Assembly: GCA_001775095.1 (NCBI GenBank)
Contig: MFCA01000007.1
Location: forward strand, 1-32,932
Direction of reading: 5' to 3'
Length of the DNA stretch: 32,932 nucleotides
Source: Candidatus Curtissbacteria bacterium RIFOXYA1_FULL_41_14
GTDB taxonomy: Bacteria > Patescibacteriota > Microgenomatia > Curtissbacterales > GWA2-41-24
The notes beneath the pieces are model-generated. The model was not told the DNA's origin, did no database searches, and worked only from the letters and a program-made list of their open reading frames with translations. Position numbers and translations under genes: made by a program. This document shows positions 25,716 to 32,914 of this stretch, one piece after another (position 1 is the first letter of the stretch; every line of letters starts with the position of its first letter).

Positions 25716-26174
25716 ATGGTATCAGGCGAGGAAGGTGCGCCAAAAGAAATACTCCCTCTTAATGATGTTGCTGTTATAAATGTAGAGCCTGGTTTAGCTA
25801 ATCCTAAGTCTGCACGCGCAATTTTTGATTTATGTCTGCAAAATAATCCCAAAGCACTAGTGCTTAGTACTTACGCTTCAGGCGCACTGCCTGATGCTTT
25901 TACCCCTTTGATTAGTGAATTTTCAAAAAGAGATACGCCTGTTTTTGTAGTTGCCGGAAATTATGGGAGTGACCATGGAATACAAACAATAGATTATAGA
26001 ACTCAAGTAGGCCCTATAAAAGCGGGGGCAACTCTTCTAAGAGATGTCAATGTAAAACATTTGCCGGATGTCGCCCAAGCTGTTCAGTCTGCAATCAATC
26101 AAGGACTAACTGGTGAAGCCTTAAAGCAAGCGATAGTTGAGAAATTTGGAACACCGGTCGAAGTAGCAAAATAG
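25716..26174 (+). CDS. Standalone asparaginase C-terminal-like domain protein
   Basis: KALVLSTYASGALPDAFTPLISEFSKRDTPVFVVAGNYGSDHGIQTIDYRTQVGPIKAGATLLRDV; ATG 6 nt after TATAAT. Confidence 0.7.
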   Translation: MVSGEEGAPKEILPLNDVAVINVEPGLANPKSARAIFDLCLQNNPKALVLSTYASGALPDAFTPLISEFSKRDTPVFVVAGNYGSDHGIQTIDYRTQVGPIKAGATLLRDVNVKHLPDVAQAVQSAINQGLTGEALKQAIVEKFGTPVEVAK

Positions 26175-26192
26175 GTTCGAACGTCTATCAAG
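26170..26192. repeat. Gene-end repeat variant aataggttcgaacgtctatcaag
   Basis: Overlaps the stop codon of the upstream gene; related to 23187-23212. Confidence 0.75.
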
Positions 26193-26195
26193 ATA

Positions 26196-26591
26196 ATGAA
26201 TCAAAAGCTCCAGGAAATAATTAAAAATAGCACTTTCCAGGTTCAAGAAGGTATTTATGTTTATGCAAAAGTGGCTAAAAAGCCAGAATGCGACAAACAC
26301 TTTATGGTCTCTCAAGACAAAGACGAGATAACCGTTGTGACAAAAGAGGGAAATCTTGAAGACTTAGATTTAATTGAGAGAAATAAAGAAGATTACAAAT
26401 TGATTGCTCTTAATTTATCTGTGCCTTTCTATGCTGTAGGCTTTTTGGCAGCTGTTAGCTCTGCAATAGCAAAAGCCGGCATGAACATTCTAATAGTATC
26501 TACTTTCTCAAAGGATTACATTTTGGTAAGAGAAGGGCATACAGAAAAAGCAATAAAAATTTTAAATGATTTAGGCTTCAACGAATCTTGA
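26196..26591 (+). CDS. ACT-like domain protein
   Basis: IALNLSVPFYAVGFLAAVSSAIAKAGMNILIVSTFSKDYILVREGHTEKAIKILNDLGF. Confidence 0.75.
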   Translation: MNQKLQEIIKNSTFQVQEGIYVYAKVAKKPECDKHFMVSQDKDEITVVTKEGNLEDLDLIERNKEDYKLIALNLSVPFYAVGFLAAVSSAIAKAGMNILIVSTFSKDYILVREGHTEKAIKILNDLGFNES

Positions 26592-26679
26592 AATCAGGGA
26601 TGACTGCGGCCCAAAAATTTTTTGCCCCGGGCTCTATAGTTTTACTCCGCGTGATATCAGAAGTAGAATAAAGTCAGGG

Positions 26680-26994
26680 ATGGAGACACTTAAGATCTGC
26701 GCATCTTTAATCTTGAGTTCGGTGCTTTACTTAGGCGGCGTGGTTTTGGTTACTTCTCGTATACCCTATTGGGGACAATTTTTAGGAGTTCCCTCCACAA
26801 TTTTCGGTTTTGGCTTTATCGTTTTAACCTTTGATAAACTAAATCAGCTGACTTTAGAAGACGAAGTGGATAAGCGCCCTCTTTCAAAGCCTTCTTTAAA
26901 CCCTTCTTTTTTTGCGACATGGATCAAAACATCAAGTAAGATTCCCAAGATAAGGATTAGAAAAAGTGTTAAGAAAAAAGCCATAGTGGGTTGA
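26680..26994 (+). CDS. Small membrane protein (3' part overlaps a convergent ORF)
   Basis: Two hydrophobic segments; promoter TTTACT-17-TAGAAT upstream. Confidence 0.55.
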   Translation: METLKICASLILSSVLYLGGVVLVTSRIPYWGQFLGVPSTIFGFGFIVLTFDKLNQLTLEDEVDKRPLSKPSLNPSFFATWIKTSSKIPKIRIRKSVKKKAIVG

Positions 26995-27152
26995 AGAAAA
27001 ATATTACCATTTGCGCTAGTTAAAAGTCCTTGAGCGTCGGCCTCCTTAATGAACCAGTAAGAAAGGATATTAACGAATATCAAGGCTGCTAAGATAATGA
27101 TGATGTAGTAGATAAGATGGCGGGGGGTTGTTCTTTCAATTAGTCTTTTATA
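26844..27152 (-). CDS. Small membrane protein
   Basis: YIIIILAALIFVNILSYWF and MAFFLTLFLILILGILLDVLIHV; start likely the internal MYKRLIERTT rather than the ORF-track start at 27209. Confidence 0.6.
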   Translation of the reverse strand, partial: YKRLIERTTPRHLIYYIIIILAALIFVNILSYWFIKEADAQGLLTSANGNIFLQPTMAFFLTLFLILILGILLDVLIHVAKKEGFKEGFERGRLSTSSSKVS

Positions 27153-27215
27153 CATCTTTAGTTTCAGATTAACAATCCAAGATTGGCATGTCAAATACAA
27201 TCCCCTCAATTTTTT

Positions 27216-27743
27216 CTAACCTCTTCGCTTCTTCAAAAAATCTCGAAGAAATATTTTTTCGTCTGATTTCCTTAAAGTTTTATAGAAAAGAAAATGGTCT
27301 TGCCCAAACCAACTGTCCGGAAAATTGCCTCCTTTTGTAAAGCCTCTGTTCTTGTAAAAAAAGATGTTATTCTTGGTAGTCCAAAGCTGCAGTTTATGGA
27401 CACCCTCCCTGAGTGCATCTTTTTCCCAAAAAGAAAGTAGTGCCGAGGCTGTTCCTTGCCTCTGAAATTTGGTATCAACGCCAAGCCAATGTCCGAAAGC
27501 TATGCCGCCTTTTGCTTTGTTAGTTAAGAGATATCCTGCTGGTTTATTATCTATATAAGCAAGAAAAACATACTTGTTACCCTTCCCAATTTCTGCCCTC
27601 AGGAATTCTTTAGGCAACTCATCTTCAATTATGAACCTGACACTGTCTTCGGAGTAAAGAAAAAGACCACCCTCAAGTGTTTTTCGCCAAAGCTTGTAAA
27701 AAACTTCAAATTTACCGCCCTTTTCAACCTTCACTTTTTTCAT
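27216..27743 (-). CDS. GNAT-family N-acetyltransferase
   Basis: IDNKPAGYLLTNK...FGHWLGVDTKFQRQGTASALLSFWEKDALREGVHKLQLWTTKNNIFFYKNRGF. Confidence 0.92.
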   Translation of the reverse strand: MKKVKVEKGGKFEVFYKLWRKTLEGGLFLYSEDSVRFIIEDELPKEFLRAEIGKGNKYVFLAYIDNKPAGYLLTNKAKGGIAFGHWLGVDTKFQRQGTASALLSFWEKDALREGVHKLQLWTTKNNIFFYKNRGFTKGGNFPDSWFGQDHFLFYKTLRKSDEKIFLRDFLKKRRG

Positions 27744-27789
27744 CGCTGAAATTGTACTACTTGCTACTTTCGTCTGCTATACTTCCTTC

Positions 27790-28209
27790 ATGAAGAATTT
27801 GTCTTTTCTTCGGACTAAAGAAGATGATAAAAACTTCCATCGCTCGCGGATAATGTTTATCTTTAAAAATGGAAAAGTGACAGTTGCGCCCAAAGGAGTA
27901 AGTTATTCTCATCTTGAATGGTTTGAAAAAGAGGGCTGGGTTGACCGGGCAAATTCCATTGCCTTTCTTGAAGAAAACACAAGAGGTTTCTTTATTTCTT
28001 CCCAAAATGCCCTTTACTTTTACAAAGGAGTAGGTTTTTACTTTGATAATCAGTTAATTGAGCAAGTTAAAAATATGATCGGTGATTTGCAAAGAGAGCT
28101 TGGCTTGTCAGGCGATACAAGAATTCTTGCGGGACCCAAAAAGAAGGTCATAACAGGCAAAGAATATCCCCAGAAATACTTAGGAACAATTAGAGAATTA
28201 ACCGCTTAA
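27790..28209 (+). CDS. Uncharacterised protein
   Basis: 139 aa ORF; TATACT 6 nt before ATG. Confidence 0.6.
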   Translation: MKNLSFLRTKEDDKNFHRSRIMFIFKNGKVTVAPKGVSYSHLEWFEKEGWVDRANSIAFLEENTRGFFISSQNALYFYKGVGFYFDNQLIEQVKNMIGDLQRELGLSGDTRILAGPKKKVITGKEYPQKYLGTIRELTA

Positions 28210-28285
28210 AGTTTGGGAATCTAGTCAAAAATTTTATCTACGGCAAACAAAGATTGACCAAACTATATCTATGTTTGATACTATT

Positions 28286-28335
28286 ATCCATAGATAAAAT
28301 AATTTCTATCTATGGATTTGTTTAACACTAAACAA
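28286..28335. repeat. Tandem hairpins in intergenic region
   Basis: ATCCATAGATA-10nt-TATCTATGGAT then TTGTTTA-ACAC-TAAACAA. Confidence 0.75.
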
Positions 28336-28366
28336 TTAGGCAGAGTATAATTGAAGCCAAAGCGGT

Positions 28367-29344
28367 ATGGATAAAAAAATTCAACTTAGATCAATTTATA
28401 GCGAAATTCTCAACGAATTCAACGAACCCCAAGAACAAAAGTTCCTAAAACGGCAAGAAGAGACCAGGCGTAACTTAATAACTCAAATCCAAGATTTGAG
28501 AATGAAACAAAGTGGAAGAGCTACTAAAGTTATTAGCTACTACGCAAAATTGGATTTCCCGATTCAAAATGAAGTCATGATAAATCAATGGGATGTTAAG
28601 TCTGTCTATTCTTTACTTTCCGAAATTCCAAATGGGAGTGACATTGAGCTGATTATAAATACGCTCGGTGGACTGCCTCAAAAAACTCGCCAAATTATCG
28701 ATTTTGTACGGGCAAAATTAGGCAGAAAAAATACATTTAGGGTTATTGTTCCTGAAATCGCCAAGTCTGCTGGTACTTTAATATGCTTGGGTGCGGATTT
28801 ATTAACAGTTGGTGAACCTTCCGAATTGGGGCCGATTGATCCACAAATTCCACGATATTCGCCTGGAGGTCAAGTGGAATACATATCTGCCTGGACCTAT
28901 GTGAACTCTTTTGAGATGCTCCAAAATGAGTCTAAGGACGAGAAGGGTAACTTGAAACAGGAATTCTACCCGTTATTGGCAAATTTTGATTTACCATTTT
29001 ATGAGCGATGCAAACAAGCACTCAAGCAAATCGAGGAAGATGCGAGAGAGTTATTAGCAAGTGGCATGATGAAAAAGAAAAAAACCCAGTCAGACATAGA
29101 TGATATTGCCTCTTACTTTTTAGGCGGTGGTAAACCTCATGATTCTCTTATAACAGGAAGACAAATAGTCAAGAAGTTGGGTAGGAGATACGTTGAGTAT
29201 CTGAATACTTCAGATAACCTTTGGAAATTATATTGGGAGTTACACTGCAGAAGTTTCGGTCTTCTTGACAAGACTTCGATTGTGAAGTTTGTCGAATATG
29301 ATGCAGGAGTTTTAACCCGTCAGGTTTTAATTAATCCGCGTTGA
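28367..29344 (+). CDS. ClpP/SppA-class serine protease-like protein (SDH family)
   Basis: SDIELIINTLGGLPQKTRQIIDFVRAKLG...RVIVPEIAKSAGTLICLGADLLTVGEPSELGPIDPQI. Confidence 0.85.
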   Translation: MDKKIQLRSIYSEILNEFNEPQEQKFLKRQEETRRNLITQIQDLRMKQSGRATKVISYYAKLDFPIQNEVMINQWDVKSVYSLLSEIPNGSDIELIINTLGGLPQKTRQIIDFVRAKLGRKNTFRVIVPEIAKSAGTLICLGADLLTVGEPSELGPIDPQIPRYSPGGQVEYISAWTYVNSFEMLQNESKDEKGNLKQEFYPLLANFDLPFYERCKQALKQIEEDARELLASGMMKKKKTQSDIDDIASYFLGGGKPHDSLITGRQIVKKLGRRYVEYLNTSDNLWKLYWELHCRSFGLLDKTSIVKFVEYDAGVLTRQVLINPR

Positions 29345-29508
29345 TATTGAATAGGCCCGAAGTTAACTTTAGCAGTTGAATTTTCACCTTCGATTACTTT
29401 ATAGGTAGGTGTTTGAGATATTTTCTTAATTCCACTATACATCTTTTGCAATTTGTCTAAAATTTCTAGCTGTTTTTTAAATTCTGCCTTTTTGTATTTC
29501 ATGGTCAT
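29320..29508 (-). CDS. Small coiled protein, convergent with the protease gene
   Basis: 62 aa ORF; 25-bp convergent overlap with the protease 3' end; AT-rich promoter-like sequence upstream. Confidence 0.4.
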   Translation of the reverse strand: MTMKYKKAEFKKQLEILDKLQKMYSGIKKISQTPTYKVIEGENSTAKVNFGPIQYQRGLIKT

Positions 29509-29733
29509 AGCATATTATCATAGATTATCTAATTTAACTATACCAGAGGTTGTCCCTAATCGTCCCTTTTAAAGGTTATCATTTTATTAAGAACCTGTAA
29601 CTATTCTTCTAGAATTTAAATTCTCCCCCAAAACGCAGGGTTGGAACTTGTGTTATAATCGTCGGTTTTAAGTGAGGGCTGGCCGGGATACCAAAAGAGA
29701 CATGAACCTTGATATAATTTTCGCAAGAAACAT

Positions 29734-30423
29734 ATGAGACTCCAAGTCCTTTCCTGGAATATCTGGATTAACTGCTATTTTGATCAGGTTGCCAAATTTC
29801 TAAAAGCGTCAAAGGCAGACATCATAGGTTTACAGGAAGTTCTGCCCGATGATCCTAAACGTGATATTGTCGGTTTCCTTGACAAATTAGGTTATCAACA
29901 TGTGTTTGCGCCATTTGGGCATACTTGGGGCGAAAAAGTATTTAAAGACGCGCCCGCCATTTTTAGTAAATACAAAATCGGCAAAACCGAAACTTATATT
30001 CTTTCGAAGAAAAACAGTCGGATTGCTGTCAGAGCAGATATTCTGGTAGGTGATGAAACATTACATGTATTTAGTACCCACCTTATCCATACTCACCAGC
30101 AGCCATCAAAAATACAAAATGAACAAGTTTCAAACCTCATCAAAAATTTGCCAAAAATCCGTACCATCGTCATGGGTGATTTTAATGCAACACCCCAAAG
30201 TTGGGGGATAAAAAAAATGTGCAAAGTTCTTGTTAACTCTGACCCTTCTTTGGCTCCCACATGGAGCATGTATCCCGAAGGTTGTCTAGTGTGTAATCCG
30301 CAAGAAGCAAACATCCGCCTTGACTACATTTTTACCAGTAAAGACTTGAAAACAAGTTCATTTAAAGTTGAGAATTCTAAGGGCTCCGACCATTTACCAA
30401 TTTCAGTTATAGTTGAAGTGTAA
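29734..30423 (+). CDS. Endonuclease/exonuclease/phosphatase family protein
   Basis: LQVLSWNIWIN...ADIIGLQEVLP...TIVMGDFNATPQSW...RLDYIFTSKDL...GSDHLPISVIVEV. Confidence 0.93.
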   Translation: MRLQVLSWNIWINCYFDQVAKFLKASKADIIGLQEVLPDDPKRDIVGFLDKLGYQHVFAPFGHTWGEKVFKDAPAIFSKYKIGKTETYILSKKNSRIAVRADILVGDETLHVFSTHLIHTHQQPSKIQNEQVSNLIKNLPKIRTIVMGDFNATPQSWGIKKMCKVLVNSDPSLAPTWSMYPEGCLVCNPQEANIRLDYIFTSKDLKTSSFKVENSKGSDHLPISVIVEV

Positions 30424-30441
30424 GGTATAATCTTCCCCATT

Positions 30442-31044
30442 ATGGTTGAAGCTCCTATAGTGGTACCGCCAGTGATACGAGAACTAGGGTTAAGTGAACC
30501 AAATCTCGTTGCTCTCGGCGATTTCCTTTATAAAGAGAACATGGGATATGGCGATCTAGAACGGGCTGGAGTATACGAGATGGGGACTACTATCAAACCG
30601 GAAGCAGTCTACACGGTGCGTGCAGCGGATGATGAGGATGGGGTCGGTACTCGTACGAGCTTCTTGCTACATCTCAATTCGCTGTGGAAAGATTTCGTCT
30701 CGATTCACTTCAGAGAATTTCAGCCGGAAAAAGACCGTGTTAGAGTATTCTTATCTGCATTACAGGCAGACTTAGATCAATTAGCCGCAATAGCACAACA
30801 ACATATTCCAAAAAGTGCCCAAGTGATTGTTGGTCTATCACAGGTGTCAGCAGCTTGGGGAAGAAAACACGGTTGGAGCACAATTACCTACTCAGAAGAT
30901 CCCAAACTTATCGTTCCCCACCTCAAATCACTTCATCTTCCTATTCCGGAAACATTACCACGCTTAACGCTATTTTTATTCCCGAAAGAGGGATTTATTA
31001 GACAATATTTAGGCAAATCCGGCGTAGCTCCCTCAACAGCTTAG
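30442..31044 (+). CDS. Uncharacterised protein
   Basis: 200 aa ORF; TATAAT 10 nt upstream of ATG. Confidence 0.6.
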   Translation: MVEAPIVVPPVIRELGLSEPNLVALGDFLYKENMGYGDLERAGVYEMGTTIKPEAVYTVRAADDEDGVGTRTSFLLHLNSLWKDFVSIHFREFQPEKDRVRVFLSALQADLDQLAAIAQQHIPKSAQVIVGLSQVSAAWGRKHGWSTITYSEDPKLIVPHLKSLHLPIPETLPRLTLFLFPKEGFIRQYLGKSGVAPSTA

Positions 31045-31181
31045 AAACAGCAATAGGGACGATCCTCATATTCGCTGTTACAACATTCCAAGTTCTATAT
31101 ATCTTTTTGCCTCTTGACATTCGGTTTTTATTCGGGTATAAGTAAAGATGGTTACAGTTTAAGAGGGGAGGTGAAGAATAC

Positions 31182-31433
31182 ATGGATACGGGTAAGAGTA
31201 AAAAGCAAAATCTTTCTACCAACAATATCAAATCTTCAATTCTAAAGATGGGTGCAAAAACCATCTTTTTTGATGTCAATCTGGCGGCAAATGATAAAAA
31301 ATATTTAAAGATTACCGAGTCAAGATTTACTGGTGAAGGTAATGACCGAGTCAGAAGCTCGGTTGTGCTTTTTCCGGAAAACATCGAAGGCTTTGAGAAA
31401 GGCTTAAAAGAAGTGGTTGGTTATCTAAACTGA
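31182..31433 (+). CDS. PUR-alpha-like DNA/RNA-binding protein (DUF3276-like)
   Basis: AKTIFFDVNLAANDKKYLKITESRFTGEGNDRVRSSVVLFPENIEGFEKGLKEVVGYL; TTGACA-17-TATAAG promoter; SD ggggagg. Confidence 0.75.
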   Translation: MDTGKSKKQNLSTNNIKSSILKMGAKTIFFDVNLAANDKKYLKITESRFTGEGNDRVRSSVVLFPENIEGFEKGLKEVVGYLN

Positions 31434-31443
31434 TCATAGTTAG

Positions 31444-31511
31444 CACACCGGTCCTTCGGTAATACTCAGGACCTAGGTCTTGAGTGGATTGAATCGAAGG
31501 GCCGGTGTGCA
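31444..31511. repeat. Nested inverted repeat (cruciform-like), possible terminator or REP element
   Basis: GCACACCGGTCCTTCG ... CGAAGGGCCGGTGTGC with inner ACTCAGGACCTAGGTCTTGAGT. Confidence 0.8.
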
Positions 31512-31579
31512 CAAAAAGCTAGTTTGAAAATTGTTTTAAGGACCTATAGTTGATATCTGGAATGAAAATGTGTTATAAT

Positions 31580-31705
31580 AATTCCTAACTTAAGTTAGAA
31601 GGAATTAAAAGCTTTTTGATACTTCAGTAGAATACTTCGTATCTTTAGAGACTCTTAATACAATTCTCATTTAAGATCAATTTTTTAAAGGAAGGAGGAA
31701 AAAAT
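31580..31705 (+). promoter_or_regulatory. Structured 5' leader of the RRM gene
   Basis: TATAAT 31574-31579 then AATTCC-TAACTTAAGTTA-ga-AGGAATT hairpin, second GATAC..GTATC hairpin, SD ggaggaa. Confidence 0.55.
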
Positions 31706-32017
31706 ATGGCAAAAAGATTATTTGTTGGAAGTCTTCCATATAGCGCAACCAGTGCGCAGCTTGAAGAATTATTTTCTCAAGTCGGCAAAGTAGCTAGTCT
31801 TAATCTGATTATGGATAAGTTTTCAGGTCAAAGCAAAGGCTTTGCGTTTGTGGAGATGTCAACTGACGAGGAAAGCGATAAAGCAATTGCGAAATTCAAT
31901 AACTATGAATTAGATGGTAGGAAAATCGTAGTAAATGTAGCTAGGCCTCAGGAAAACAGAAATCAATTTAATAACCAAAACAGAGGTTACTCACGACCCG
32001 GTGGTAGTCGTTGGTAA
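31706..32017 (+). CDS. RRM RNA-binding protein
   Basis: RNP2 RLFVGSLPYS, RNP1 GQSKGFAFVEM; Asn/Gly/Arg-rich tail. Confidence 0.95.
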   Translation: MAKRLFVGSLPYSATSAQLEELFSQVGKVASLNLIMDKFSGQSKGFAFVEMSTDEESDKAIAKFNNYELDGRKIVVNVARPQENRNQFNNQNRGYSRPGGSRW

Positions 32018-32040
32018 TTTGGACCTAAAGGAGGGTCTCC

Positions 32041-32283
32041 ATTAAGAAGCAAGCAGAAACAGTTTGTATTCGTTGTGGTAAGTTGCGTGTATTTTACCGA
32101 AGATGGGAAGACAGAGCCGACGGTAAAGGTACGCTAATTACCCATGTGGAAAGCGTTTGCCCGGATCCCGAGTGTCAAAAAGTAGTAGATGCGCAGTTTA
32201 CCGAGATGAGGGAGAAAAGGCTTCTGTCAGAGGATAAAAGAAAGAATATTGTTCTCGCAAGAAGGACAAAATCAATCCAGTAA
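32041..32283 (+). CDS. Zinc-ribbon-like small protein, probable ATT start
   Basis: In frame from ATT 32041: (I/M)KKQAETVCIRCGKLRVFYRRWEDRADGKGTLITHVESVCPDPECQKVV; SD AAAGGAGGG just upstream. Confidence 0.7.
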   Translation: MKKQAETVCIRCGKLRVFYRRWEDRADGKGTLITHVESVCPDPECQKVVDAQFTEMREKRLLSEDKRKNIVLARRTKSIQ

Positions 32284-32783
32284 AATCCCCGCCAAAAATC
32301 GCTATTTGGGTATCTTTTGCCATTTTTTCCTCCTGTCATTCCGAGCGAGGTCGAAGACCGAGCGTGGGAATCTTTTATCAGATTGCCGCGTCGCTTCGTT
32401 CCTCGCAATGACAAATGGGAAAGTTCTGAGGGGACAAACTTTATGGATAGAGAATTAACGCAGTGTCTGGTATTTTTGGGTGTAAATTTTTCGCCTTCAA
32501 AAACATGCCCTAAGTGTCCGAGGCATTTGGCGCAAATAATTTCTGTCCTGACGCCGTCTACGTCGGGGAGCCTTTTAACCGCTCCTGAAAAATAATCGTC
32601 AAAACTTGGCCAGCCGCAGTTGGCATTAAATTTTGCCTTGGATGTAAACAGGTGATTACCACATTGCCTGCAGACATAAATGCCATCTTTGTAAAAATCG
32701 TCGTACTCTCCGGAAAAAGGCGCCTCGGTACCCTTATCTAAAATGACGTGTTTTTCCTCAACAGTTAATTTGTTTAGTTTCAT
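32175..32783 (-). CDS. msrB: Peptide-methionine (R)-S-oxide reductase with repeat-derived C-terminal extension
   Basis: VILDKGTEAPFSGEYDDFYKDGIYVCRQCGNHLFTSKAKFNANCGWPSFDDYF...GVRTEIICAKCLGHLGHVFEG...RHCVNSLSIKFVP. Confidence 0.93.
   Translation of the reverse strand: MKLNKLTVEEKHVILDKGTEAPFSGEYDDFYKDGIYVCRQCGNHLFTSKAKFNANCGWPSFDDYFSGAVKRLPDVDGVRTEIICAKCLGHLGHVFEGEKFTPKNTRHCVNSLSIKFVPSELSHLSLRGTKRRGNLIKDSHARSSTSLGMTGGKNGKRYPNSDFWRGFYWIDFVLLARTIFFLLSSDRSLFSLISVNCASTTF
32335..32412. repeat. Palindromic element extending the msrB ORF
   Basis: GTCATTCCGAGCGAGG ... CTCGCAATGAC inverted ends; same end family as 8820-8880. Confidence 0.85.
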
Positions 32784-32789
32784 AAACTT

Positions 32790-32914
32790 CCGAGGACTGA
32801 AAGTCTTCGGTATTGTTCTTTAAGTTTACATGAGCGAGCAAGAATACATATCAGTCCTCGAAAGTATGTATTCTCTCGCATTTATCCGTGGACTAAAAGT
32901 CTAAGTATTCTTGC
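32790..32914. repeat. Interlocking inverted repeats upstream of msrB
   Basis: CCGAGGACT-GAA-AGTCTTCGG; GCGAGcaAGAATACATA-14-TATGTATTCTCTCGC; AGTCCTCG complementary to CGAGGACT; GTATTCTTGC complementary to GCAAGAATAC. Confidence 0.7.

Noticed and set aside
12830-26192. Integron with attC sites as the explanation of the repeat-separated small genes
   Set aside because: Repeats do not show the RYYYAAC/GTTRRRY attC core arrangement and no integrase was seen; only a cassette-like layout is claimed.
32249-32595. Plus-strand ORFs 32249-32458 and 32317-32595
   Set aside because: Translations of the palindromic element and antisense of msrB.
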